64,000 bases of DNA from UBA3478 sp038134285 (GTDB taxonomy: Bacteria; Bacteroidota; Bacteroidia; Flavobacteriales; Flavobacteriaceae), in contig JAYPUW010000001.1 of NCBI GenBank assembly GCA_038134285.1, positions 1 through 64,000 of the forward strand, in the 5' to 3' direction. Positions within the stretch are counted from its first letter, which is position 1. Every line of letters starts with the position of its first letter. Below, piece after piece: positions 24,734 to 32,287 of this stretch. The position numbers and the translations under genes were made by a program. The notes beneath the pieces were generated by a model, which worked only from the letters and a program-made list of their open reading frames with translations, was not told the DNA's origin and did no database searches.

Positions 24734-27241
24734 ATGAAAAAGCTAAGTCTCGTACTCCTAATTTTATTTGCATCGGCTCAGGTTAGCGCCCAGGATTATT
24801 TTTTAAAGCGCTTTCAGCCTTATGAAGACCAAGTCTCTAGCCCCAAAGAATTTTTGGGTTACGGAATCGGAGAGCAGCATACTAGACACGATCTTATCGT
24901 TGCCTATCTCAGTCAGCTCGCCTCAGAGAGCGATCGGGCCAAACTCATCGAATACGGTCGAACCCATGAGGGCAGAAAACTAGTGATGTTGGTGATCTCT
25001 TCACCTGAAAACCTAAATCGTCTTGACGAGATTCAGAAGGAGCATCTAAAGTCTGTAGATCCGCTCTCATCTGCTCAAACAGATAAAGACCTTCCGCTTA
25101 TCGTGAACCTTGCCTACAACGTTCACGGTAACGAGCCTTCAAGCTCTGAAGCGGCCCTGCTGTCTGCCTACACGCTCACCGCCTCTACCCATAAAGAAAT
25201 CTTACATTACCTAGACCATGCGGTAATATTCATTGATCCAACCATTAATCCTGACGGTAGAGACCGACACACCTATTGGGCCAACATGTACAAGGGAACC
25301 CCGCTCGTAGCAGATCCTCAAGATGCCGAACACAACGAATACTGGCCGGGCGGTCGCACCAACCATTACTGGTTTGACCTCAACCGTGATTGGATTTTGG
25401 CGGTAAATCCAGAGAGTCAAGGGAAACTCAATTGGTACCACCAGTGGTATCCGAATGTGGTAACAGACTTTCATGAAATGGGATCGCAAAGTACCTACTT
25501 CTTCGAGCCTATGAAACCCAACGGATCTAAAGATCCTATTATGCCGAAAGAGAATTATGAAGACCTAAACGAACTCTTCGGAGGGTACTTCTCAAAGGCA
25601 TTAGATTCGATTGGATCGTTCTATTTCTCAAGAGAAGTGTTTGACGGAACCTATCCAGGATACGGCTCTTCGTATCCTGATCTTCAAGGAGGATTAGGGC
25701 TTCTATTCGAGCAAGCAAGCTCAAGGGGATTAAAACAAACCACGGATTTCGGTGAAATCACCTTTCCGTTTACCATCAGAAACCAATACGTTTCGAGTAT
25801 GACAACGCTTAAAGCAGCCGTGGAGAACAAGGCCTTTATGCGCGACTATCAACGTAAGTTTTTTGAAAGTGCTATGAGCCGATCAGCTAAGGATCCTGTG
25901 AAGGCTTATACCTTCAATGAACCTGATCGCAATAAGGCGAAGGCCTTTTTGAAGCTCATGGAACATCACAAGGTCGAGGTATACATCACGTCAAATGGCG
26001 AATATGTGATCCCGACTAAACAGCCTCAATACCGCGTTGTACAAACTGCTTTTGAAACCTATGAAGCATACCGTGATAGCGTATATTACGACGCCTCTGC
26101 CTGGTCTTTGGCAAATTTCTATCAGTTGAAATACAGCGGAATCAGCAGACTTCCATCAAACCTAAAGCCGGTGAAGGCTGAAGACCTAAAGGCTGAAGTA
26201 TCAGTTAGCAATGGTGCTTACGCTTATGTGGTGGATGCTGTCGACTACAACCTACCCGCCTTCACCTATGCGCTTCAAAAAGAAGGTTTAGTCCCCACAG
26301 CGGCTTTCAAACCTTTCGCAGTAAAAACCGATAAAGGAGTCAAGCAATTCAACTACGGATCACTCATCGTTCCTGTCTCTTTGCAAAAAAAGAGCCCTGA
26401 GGCCGTACAAGAAATACTCGAGCGTGAAGCTCAAAAATTTAATTTGACCGTATATGCCGCTGAGACCGGATGGAGTAGTTCTGGAGTGGATCTCGGAAGT
26501 CGATTCATGATGCCTTTAAAGACACCTAAAGCTGCCATGGCCATCGGAACTGGAACGCGCTCTTACGAAGCGGGTGAAGTGTGGCACCTACTCGATACGC
26601 GTATCGGTATGCCTATCACCAAAATTCCAATGCGCAACTTGTCTAGTGCCTCTCTAGACCACTATAACGTACTGGTTTTGGTTTCAGGAAGCTATCCTGA
26701 GAGATTTCAAGCGAGCCTTAAAGACTGGATTTCAAAAGGAAATACACTGATCACTATCGGAACAGCCTCTACTTGGGCCATCTCAAACAATCTGGTTGAA
26801 GAAGCCGTAATTGAAAAACCTGAAGCCAACGATACTAAACGTCTACCCTACGTCGAGTCAAGCGAACACATCGGAAGAGAGTCTCTTGGAGGTGTTTTCG
26901 TGAACGCTTCGCTCGATCTTACCCATCCGCTAGGATTTGGTTACACACAAGAGGTGCTCCCCTTCTACAAGAACAACACAAATTGGATTGCTCCTAGCAA
27001 AAATCCTTACGCTACAGTAGCCCGCTATACTGAAGATGCTCATGTAGACGGATACATTTCTGAAGCCAATAAACGTGACTTCTTAGGTAAATCTGCGGCT
27101 GTACTTGTAAGTCGATTGGGATCAGGACGCGTGGTTTTATTCGCAGACGATCCGAACTTTAGAGGAACCACCTACGGAATGAATCGCATGTTCTTAAATG
27201 CCCTTTTTTTAGGACAGCACATAGAGGTTCCTAAAGACTAA
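24734..27241 (+). CDS. exported M14-family zinc carboxypeptidase (835 aa)
   Basis: The ATG at 24734 starts a signal peptide (MKKLSLVLLILFASAQVSAQ); a TTG at 24716 would add six residues. YNVHGNEPSSSEAALL is the HxxE zinc motif, DPTINPDGRDR the substrate loop, HYWFDLNRDW and VVTDFHEMGSQSTYFFEP carry the third zinc histidine, and GLLFEQASSRG the catalytic-glutamate strand. A C-terminal domain with YNVLVLVSGSYPERF and FADDPNFRGTTYGMNRMFLNAL closes the protein. It is a relative of the preceding gene product but clearly divergent, so an old duplication or pairing rather than a recent copy. Likely acts on the same pool of extracellular peptides. Confidence 0.92.
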   Translation: MKKLSLVLLILFASAQVSAQDYFLKRFQPYEDQVSSPKEFLGYGIGEQHTRHDLIVAYLSQLASESDRAKLIEYGRTHEGRKLVMLVISSPENLNRLDEIQKEHLKSVDPLSSAQTDKDLPLIVNLAYNVHGNEPSSSEAALLSAYTLTASTHKEILHYLDHAVIFIDPTINPDGRDRHTYWANMYKGTPLVADPQDAEHNEYWPGGRTNHYWFDLNRDWILAVNPESQGKLNWYHQWYPNVVTDFHEMGSQSTYFFEPMKPNGSKDPIMPKENYEDLNELFGGYFSKALDSIGSFYFSREVFDGTYPGYGSSYPDLQGGLGLLFEQASSRGLKQTTDFGEITFPFTIRNQYVSSMTTLKAAVENKAFMRDYQRKFFESAMSRSAKDPVKAYTFNEPDRNKAKAFLKLMEHHKVEVYITSNGEYVIPTKQPQYRVVQTAFETYEAYRDSVYYDASAWSLANFYQLKYSGISRLPSNLKPVKAEDLKAEVSVSNGAYAYVVDAVDYNLPAFTYALQKEGLVPTAAFKPFAVKTDKGVKQFNYGSLIVPVSLQKKSPEAVQEILEREAQKFNLTVYAAETGWSSSGVDLGSRFMMPLKTPKAAMAIGTGTRSYEAGEVWHLLDTRIGMPITKIPMRNLSSASLDHYNVLVLVSGSYPERFQASLKDWISKGNTLITIGTASTWAISNNLVEEAVIEKPEANDTKRLPYVESSEHIGRESLGGVFVNASLDLTHPLGFGYTQEVLPFYKNNTNWIAPSKNPYATVARYTEDAHVDGYISEANKRDFLGKSAAVLVSRLGSGRVVLFADDPNFRGTTYGMNRMFLNALFLGQHIEVPKD

Positions 27242-27337
27242 AACAATGCATAAAGATTGTTTCTTAACGGAATTGATCATGACTAAAAGGTAGGTATTAA
27301 TCTTATTCAAGTGCCACAAAGACCAATAACATTCATA

Positions 27338-27358
27338 GTTTTAAAATCTGTTTAAAAC
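27338..27358. promoter_or_regulatory. inverted repeat just upstream of the SDR gene
   Basis: GTTTTAAA (27338-27345) and TTTAAAAC (27351-27358) are perfect 8-bp arms around a 5-base spacer, ending three bases before the ATG at 27362. In the mRNA it would sequester the ribosome-binding region; in DNA it could be an operator. Confidence 0.45.
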
Positions 27359-27361
27359 GAT

Positions 27362-28108
27362 ATGAGAAAGACAGTATTCATTACGGGTGCAAGCAGTGGC
27401 ATCGGACGTGCAACGGCTATAGCATTAGATAGGGCAGGTTTTCAACTCGTACTCTGCGGGCGTCGAGAAGAGCGCCTAAAAGAGTTGCAAACTGAATTAA
27501 CGCATCCGTCTACCTTTCTCGTTTTTGATGTTAGTGACCATGAATCCGTTAAAGAAAAAGTGAGCTCGCTATCAGCCCCATTTCGCCAAATCGATCTGCT
27601 CGTAAATAATGCCGGAAACGCACATGGATTTGACCCGGCCCAAACCGCAAGTATAGCGGATTGGGACGCTATGATAGACAGCAATGTTAAAGGGCTCTTT
27701 TATGTCACCAAAGAGGTGCTACCCCTAATGCCCAAGAAAAGTGGCGCACTTATCATCAATATGGGTTCAACGGCAGCGAAAATGGGCTATGCCAACGGGA
27801 CTGCCTATTGCGCTAGTAAAGCAGCAGTAGATAAATTTACCGAGGGCCTAAGACTAGATCTCCTAGCAGATCAGATACGTGTTGCAGCCATACACCCTGG
27901 ATTAGTACATACCGAGTTCTCTGAAGTTCGATTCAAGGGCGACAGTGAACGTGCTGCTAAAGTGTATAAAGGAGCCAACCCGCTTTATGCCGAAGACATT
28001 GCAGAGGTCATCGCTTTTATGGCAACGCGTCCGGCCCACGTCAACTTAGCCGATGTTGTGGTCATGCCTGCGAGTCAAGGAAACGTAAGCACATTACTAA
28101 GAACTTAA
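27362..28108 (+). CDS. short-chain dehydrogenase, YdfG-like
   Basis: The 248-residue protein is a classical SDR. TGASSGIGRATA (residues 6-17) is the dinucleotide-binding motif; the RREERL stretch after strand two suggests NADP preference; NNAGNAHG, NMGSTAAKMGYANGTAY and the catalytic YCASK tetrad element follow, and HPGLVHTEF is the loop after the active site. It most resembles the serine/3-hydroxy acid dehydrogenase group (YdfG), which oxidises short 3-hydroxy acids such as serine or 3-hydroxypropionate. Cytoplasmic. An AT-rich inverted repeat directly precedes the start codon. Confidence 0.9.
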   Translation: MRKTVFITGASSGIGRATAIALDRAGFQLVLCGRREERLKELQTELTHPSTFLVFDVSDHESVKEKVSSLSAPFRQIDLLVNNAGNAHGFDPAQTASIADWDAMIDSNVKGLFYVTKEVLPLMPKKSGALIINMGSTAAKMGYANGTAYCASKAAVDKFTEGLRLDLLADQIRVAAIHPGLVHTEFSEVRFKGDSERAAKVYKGANPLYAEDIAEVIAFMATRPAHVNLADVVVMPASQGNVSTLLRT

Positions 28109-28112
28109 AACC

Positions 28113-28452
28113 TTAGTCTTTCTTCTTTTTGTTTTTTGAAGAATCGTTGTAATCTTTTCGCGTCTGTCTGAAGTGATTGAAGACCGTATTCACGAAGGTT
28201 AAGATCAAGCCTACACCAAAACCTATATAAATGATGGTAAAGATCTTACCAAGATCGATTTGAGGAGAAAAATCACCATACCCGATGGTGGTTAAGGTAA
28301 TGGCTGAAAAGTAAAGCGCATCACTAAAGCGCCAGCCCTCGGCATACATATAAAAAAATGCGCCAAAAAAGGATGAGTACAGAGGCCCCTAACAAACTCC
28401 TATAGTCTTTGTCCTGTAAAAATTGAATAAAGGTGTGGAAGAAAAAGAGCAT
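28113..28452 (-). pseudogene. two-transmembrane K+ channel gene with a one-base frameshift
   Basis: The C-terminal part (28349-28113) has the potassium selectivity filter TLTTIGYGDFSP followed by a transmembrane helix and a lysine-rich tail. The N-terminal part is in another frame starting at the ATG at 28452 (MLFFFHTFIQFLQDKDY). Removing one base from the run of six A at 28365-28370 (six T in the gene) joins them as LILFGAFFYMYAEGW, exactly the expected first helix and pore entry. The intact product would be about 112 residues. Either the gene is broken or the homopolymer was misread. It shares a 32-base divergent promoter region with the gene at 28485. Confidence 0.75.
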
Positions 28453-28471
28453 GCTGTTTATTTTTATAAAC

Positions 28472-28479
28472 TAAGTTTG
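28472..28479 (+). promoter_or_regulatory. candidate -7 promoter element TAAGTTTG
   Basis: Exact match to TAnnTTTG, ending five bases before the ATG at 28485, which predicts a leaderless or nearly leaderless mRNA. No good -33 TTTG is visible at the usual spacing. Confidence 0.35.
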
Positions 28480-28484
28480 AAAAT

Positions 28485-29162
28485 ATGAAAATCACCTTTT
28501 TAGGCCATGCATGCCTTTTAATTGAACTTCAAAATAAGATTCTGATTGTAGATCCTTTCATTTCAGGGAATCCAAAAAACAATAAAATTGAAGTAAACGG
28601 TTTAAAAGCAGATCACATTCTCATCACTCATGCACATCAAGACCATACCCTAGATGTTGAAGCCATAGCCAAGCAAACAGGTGCGAGCTTAATCTCAAAT
28701 TATGAGATTATTACGCATTACGAAGCTAAGGGTATACAAGGGCATCCTATGAATCACGGCGGAAGCTATGATTTTGATTTCGGAACGTTGAAGTATGTCA
28801 ATGCGATTCACAGCTCTAGTTTTGAAGACGGAACCTATGGGGGCCAACCTGGAGGGTTTATTCTTTCGGCCGAAGGGAAGTCAATCTATATAGCAGGAGA
28901 CACTGCCCTTACCTATGATATGAAGTTATTCGGAGAAGAGTTTGATCTGAACCTTGCCATTCTTCCGGTAGGGGATAATTTTACCATGGGTTACACCGAT
29001 GCTCTCAAGGCCTCTCAGTTTTTGAATTGCAATCGCGTAATGGGTTATCATTATGACACTTTCGGATATATTGAAATCGATCACGATGCTGCGACAAACT
29101 ACTTCATTGAACATGGAGTAACACTAGAACTACTTAAAATTGGAGAAGCAATAACCCTTTAA
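28485..29162 (+). CDS. UPF0173-type metal-dependent hydrolase
   Basis: This 225-residue protein has the short metallo-beta-lactamase fold of the UPF0173 (YtkL-like) group. MKITFLGHACLLIE at the N-terminus carries the conserved GHA motif; ITHAHQDHTLD is the intact HxHxDH metal motif; IHSSSFEDG, YIAGDTALTYDM and MGYHYDTF supply the remaining ligands and the substrate-site histidine. The family hydrolyses unknown substrates; activity is usually inferred only. It has no signal peptide and is cytoplasmic. A tRNA gene follows six bases after its stop codon, so the mRNA must end in or be processed at that tRNA. Confidence 0.9.
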   Translation: MKITFLGHACLLIELQNKILIVDPFISGNPKNNKIEVNGLKADHILITHAHQDHTLDVEAIAKQTGASLISNYEIITHYEAKGIQGHPMNHGGSYDFDFGTLKYVNAIHSSSFEDGTYGGQPGGFILSAEGKSIYIAGDTALTYDMKLFGEEFDLNLAILPVGDNFTMGYTDALKASQFLNCNRVMGYHYDTFGYIEIDHDAATNYFIEHGVTLELLKIGEAITL

Positions 29163-29168
29163 AATTCT

Positions 29169-29239
29169 GGCCCCGTAGTTCAAGGGAAGAATAAGACACT
29201 CCTAAGGTCAAGATGCGTGTTCGAGTCACGCCGGGGCTA
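29169..29239 (+). tRNA. tRNA-Arg (CCT)
   Basis: The 71-base sequence folds as a tRNA: acceptor GGCCCCG with CGGGGCT (first pair G-T), D-stem GTTC with GAAT, perfect T-stem GCGTG with CACGC around TTCGAGT, and anticodon loop CTCCTAA giving anticodon CCT (reads AGG, arginine). The anticodon stem is weak: AGACA against GGTCA has only the three central pairs. No CCA is encoded. It is followed by a T-rich stretch. Confidence 0.72.
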
Positions 29240-29287
29240 CTTTTCGTTTTTTGAATCATTTTTTGAATTACATTTCAAATATTTTAA

Positions 29288-29671
29288 AGATCACAGCTAA
29301 TTAAAACTTTATCACCTAAGGATCGTGTAGCGGCTTTAGAAAGCCTGCACTTTCCACTTTGGATCGTAAAAGATGCTTCTTGGTTCGCTGCCATTCATTT
29401 CACAGAATACAAGGCATACCTTCAATTGATTTCATTGGTTTTCGCGGTTCCAACACTTCTCATCACCCTGTACCTTATTGCTTATGCACAAGGGCAGATG
29501 AAAAGAATAGAAAATATTCTTCTTGGACTTTGGCTTTCCGCTAACACAGTGTGGATGCTTAGTGAGCTTTTTGAGCTTCCGCTAGTAAATGTATCTGCCT
29601 TATTCTTTATAGCCGGACTTCTTTGTGTAGTGCCTTATCTTTTAGTTGTTCGCAGAAATTTAAAATCCTAA
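29288..29671 (+). CDS. small membrane protein frame with no normal start codon
   Basis: An open frame runs from the first codon after a stop at 29285 to the stop at 29671. Its content is protein-like throughout: DRVAALESLHFPLWIVKDASW, then three hydrophobic helices (LISLVFAVPTLLITLYLIA, LLGLWLSANTVWML, VSALFFIAGLLCVVPYLLVV) and a basic tail. No ATG or GTG occurs in frame; the first TTG is at 29426, inside the first helix. An ATT at 29300 is the only near-cognate start before the conserved-looking part. The true start may be non-standard, lost by mutation, or hidden by a sequence error. Function unknown; three-helix proteins of this type occur in flavobacteria. Confidence 0.5.
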   Translation, partial: RSQLIKTLSPKDRVAALESLHFPLWIVKDASWFAAIHFTEYKAYLQLISLVFAVPTLLITLYLIAYAQGQMKRIENILLGLWLSANTVWMLSELFELPLVNVSALFFIAGLLCVVPYLLVVRRNLKS

Positions 29672-29675
29672 AAAA

Positions 29676-30194
29676 TCAGTTAGGTATATTTCTTCTGCTC
29701 AATCGCATGAGGTAATCGTCCATGTAAAATCCGCCTCCGATAGCTACTTTTTGAGCTTTGACATTTTGAAACCCCAAGGCCTCATAGAAGTGAATAGCCA
29801 TGTTATTGTTCTTATTGACTGTAAGTTCTAATCCGTTTAATAGCATTTCAGCGGCCTTGGAGCTCAATAGCTGCATAGCCTTCCTTCCAATCCCTCTACC
29901 TCTAAATGTATTATGAACATAGAATTTACTAACAAACAAGTAGGGGCTCTCTTGAGATTTAATGGCCGCGTATCCGGCCTGCTTTCCCTCAACAGTAATC
30001 CAGAACAACTGCAGGCCTTCTTCAATCTGCGCCAAAAGAGCCTCGGTAGACTGAAACTTTTCAAGCATGTATTCGACCTTGTCTGATCCGATAATTGAGG
30101 GGTAGTGTTCGCGCCATATTTCCGCCGCAAATGCTTCAAGCAATTCGACCTCTTCACGAGATGTAATCAAAGAAAGTTGAACCGCTGATGCCAT
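29676..30194 (-). CDS. GNAT N-acetyltransferase
   Basis: The 172-residue protein has a full GNAT domain: KQAGYAAIKS (strand four), LFVSKFYVHNTFRGRGIGRKAMQLL with the acetyl-CoA loop RGRGIG (about residue 100), LELTVNKNNNMAIHFYEALGFQ as the C-terminal motif B, and a final strand YMDDYLMRL. The asparagine-rich NKNNN with AIHFYE is typical of small-molecule and ribosomal-protein acetyltransferases. The substrate is unknown. It is followed on the same strand, with an eight-base gap upstream, by the GroES-like gene, so the two are probably cotranscribed. Confidence 0.88.
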   Translation of the reverse strand: MASAVQLSLITSREEVELLEAFAAEIWREHYPSIIGSDKVEYMLEKFQSTEALLAQIEEGLQLFWITVEGKQAGYAAIKSQESPYLFVSKFYVHNTFRGRGIGRKAMQLLSSKAAEMLLNGLELTVNKNNNMAIHFYEALGFQNVKAQKVAIGGGFYMDDYLMRLSRRNIPN

Positions 30195-30201
30195 CTATTC
30201 G

Positions 30202-30570
30202 CTAAAGATCGTCGTCGCGCTCAATCATCAGAATAGCAGACTGAGGAACGATAAAATATTTTTCGCCTTTGTATTGGACTTCGAAAGCTGAATGCTGTAA
30301 GAATACTGCGAGGTCTCCCTCTCTTACCTGCAAAGGCACGTAATTGACCTTTTCATTATCTAGCTTCCATGGTTCTCCCTCATCTAGCGCATTGGGGATA
30401 GGGTAACCCGGCCCAGAACGCACAATGTATCCGTATTGAATCTTCTCTTTCTCTTTCACACCAGGAGGTAAATACAGCCCACTCTCGGTGCGTTCAGACT
30501 CTTTTCTGGGTTTCACTAAAACCCGATCGCCAATCACCTGTATGCGATCTAAAGTATTATAATCCTTCAT
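30202..30570 (-). CDS. solitary GroES-like co-chaperonin family protein
   Basis: At 122 residues it is longer than GroES (about 95). IQVIGDRVLVKPRKESERTES matches the GroES N-terminus with its mobile loop (SGLYLPPG), and REGDLAVFLQHSAFEVQYKGEKYFIV matches the C-terminal strands. An extra segment rich in Pro and acidic residues (about residues 55-85) sits where GroES has its dome loop. No groEL is adjacent. Such proteins are common in Bacteroidota and their role is not established; they may cap other ring assemblies or bind zinc. Cytoplasmic. Confidence 0.85.
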   Translation of the reverse strand: MKDYNTLDRIQVIGDRVLVKPRKESERTESGLYLPPGVKEKEKIQYGYIVRSGPGYPIPNALDEGEPWKLDNEKVNYVPLQVREGDLAVFLQHSAFEVQYKGEKYFIVPQSAILMIERDDDL

Positions 30571-30594
30571 TTCGAAATACGTTCAACTTCATTT

Positions 30595-30602
30595 CAAAGA
30601 TA
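30595..30602 (-). promoter_or_regulatory. candidate -7 promoter element TATCTTTG
   Basis: On the minus strand TATCTTTG matches TAnnTTTG exactly, 24 bases before the ATG of the GroES-like gene at 30570. No clear -33 partner is visible. Confidence 0.4.
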
Positions 30603-30679
30603 CTCCTGAAGGTGATTTTTTCCATAGCACATCAATACAACTTTGCTTTTTAGTATTTTAAAACTCTAAATCCTTGCCT

Positions 30680-32284
30680 ATGAACCGTTTATTTCTTCTT
30701 TTCAGCGTAGCATTGCTAGCAGCATGTAGCCAACCGCAAGCCTTTGATCTCGTTATCTCAAACGCTACCATTATCGACGGAAGCGGTGATGAGCGGTACA
30801 CTGGAATGGTTGGGGTGAATGCAGACACCATTGCCTATGTAGGTGAACCAATCGCGTTTACTACTGCCCAAGAACTCAATGCCCAGGGCAAAGTGTTGAG
30901 TCCTGGATTTATCAATATGCTGAGTTGGGCCTATGATGTGCTGCTTGAAGACGGTCGCTCCCTTAGCGACTTGAAGCAAGGGGTTACCTTAGAAGTATTC
31001 GGTGAGGGCCGCTCACCTGGTCCGTCTGGCACTCCCGGAGAAGACGATTATCTAAGTTTTGGTGAGGCTATGACCGCTCTAGAAGAAAATGGGGTGTCAA
31101 CCAATGTGGCCTCTTATTTAGGTGCAACAACAGTGCGCGTTCAAACGGTAGGTTACGAAAACAGAAAGGCAACCGCTGAAGAATACAAGGCGATGAAAGA
31201 AATCGTAGAGACCTCGATGCAAGAAGGCGCAATCGGCATCGGTTCATCGCTTATCTATGCCCCAGCAGATTATGCAGACACTGAAGAACTGGTTTTTCTA
31301 AACAAGGCCGCATCCCCTTATAACGGAAGGTATATTTCGCACATGCGCAGCGAAGGTCGCGCCATACTTGAGGCTCTAGACGAACTGCTAACCGTGGCGC
31401 GTGAAGCTCAAGTTCCAGCGGAAATCTATCACCTCAAGGCTTCTAGACAAAGTAACTGGCATTTACTAGACTCGGTTATTGCGAGGGTTGAGCGCGCTCA
31501 AGCTGAGGGACTTAAAATATCCGCCGATATGTACACCTATAATGCAAGTTCTACAGGTCTTACTGGAGTGATTCCGACTTGGGTTCAAGAAGGAGGTCAT
31601 CGCGCGTGGATGAATCGCATGCAAGATCCTAAGGTGCGTCCGCGCCTATTAGCTGACATCCGAAGAGAACTTGAAGAACAACCTGCAGATGGCATTTTGA
31701 TGGTTGGATTCAACAAGCCCGAAATGGACGCCAAATACCGCGGAAAAACGATTGCAGAAGTAAGTGAAGAAAGAGGAACACCTCCTGAAGAAACGATCGT
31801 CGATCTAGCGGTAGAAGACGATAGCCGAATCCAATGCATATACTTCAGTATGTCTGAAGACAACATTCGCAAGAAGGTACAACTCCCTTGGGTCTCATTC
31901 TCTTCAGACGCCGGATCGTACTCTGATATCACCAAAAACTTCAGAACCCATCCGAGAGCGTTCGGTAGTTTCATTCGTGTGCTCGGAAAGTTCTCAAGAG
32001 ATGAAGGTTTACTTTCGCTAGAAGAGGCTGTTAGAAAACTATCTCATCTTCCGGCCACTAATCTTGGTATTTCAAAAAGAGGCCTTCTTAAAGAAGGGTA
32101 CTATGCCGACCTCGTACTTTTCGACCCTGAGGCGGTTACCGATCACGCCACCTTCGACGAGCCTTTACAATACGCTACTGGAGTAAGTGACGTTTGGGTC
32201 AATGGGGCGCAGGTGCTGAAAGAAGGCGAACACACAGGAGCCTTCCCCGGTAGATTCGTGAAAGGCTCTGGTGTCACCCGTTAA
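30680..32284 (+). CDS. exported D-aminoacylase-like amidohydrolase, metal motifs altered
   Basis: The ATG at 30680 starts a lipoprotein signal (FSVALLAACS, Cys17); a TTG six bases upstream is less likely. The 534-residue protein aligns with N-acyl-D-amino-acid deacylases: DLVISNATIIDGSG, RYISHMRSEG, AEIYHLKAS, FSSDAGSY and the C-terminal YYADLVLFDP. Two key elements differ. The HxH that should follow PGFI is replaced by NMLSW, and the NCG segment holding the metal cysteine reads GEG with a glutamate (Glu109). Histidines of the SHM and YHL motifs and the late aspartate remain. A one-metal enzyme with a glutamate ligand is possible; this is inference. Confidence 0.85.
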   Translation: MNRLFLLFSVALLAACSQPQAFDLVISNATIIDGSGDERYTGMVGVNADTIAYVGEPIAFTTAQELNAQGKVLSPGFINMLSWAYDVLLEDGRSLSDLKQGVTLEVFGEGRSPGPSGTPGEDDYLSFGEAMTALEENGVSTNVASYLGATTVRVQTVGYENRKATAEEYKAMKEIVETSMQEGAIGIGSSLIYAPADYADTEELVFLNKAASPYNGRYISHMRSEGRAILEALDELLTVAREAQVPAEIYHLKASRQSNWHLLDSVIARVERAQAEGLKISADMYTYNASSTGLTGVIPTWVQEGGHRAWMNRMQDPKVRPRLLADIRRELEEQPADGILMVGFNKPEMDAKYRGKTIAEVSEERGTPPEETIVDLAVEDDSRIQCIYFSMSEDNIRKKVQLPWVSFSSDAGSYSDITKNFRTHPRAFGSFIRVLGKFSRDEGLLSLEEAVRKLSHLPATNLGISKRGLLKEGYYADLVLFDPEAVTDHATFDEPLQYATGVSDVWVNGAQVLKEGEHTGAFPGRFVKGSGVTR

Positions 32285-32287
32285 GGT

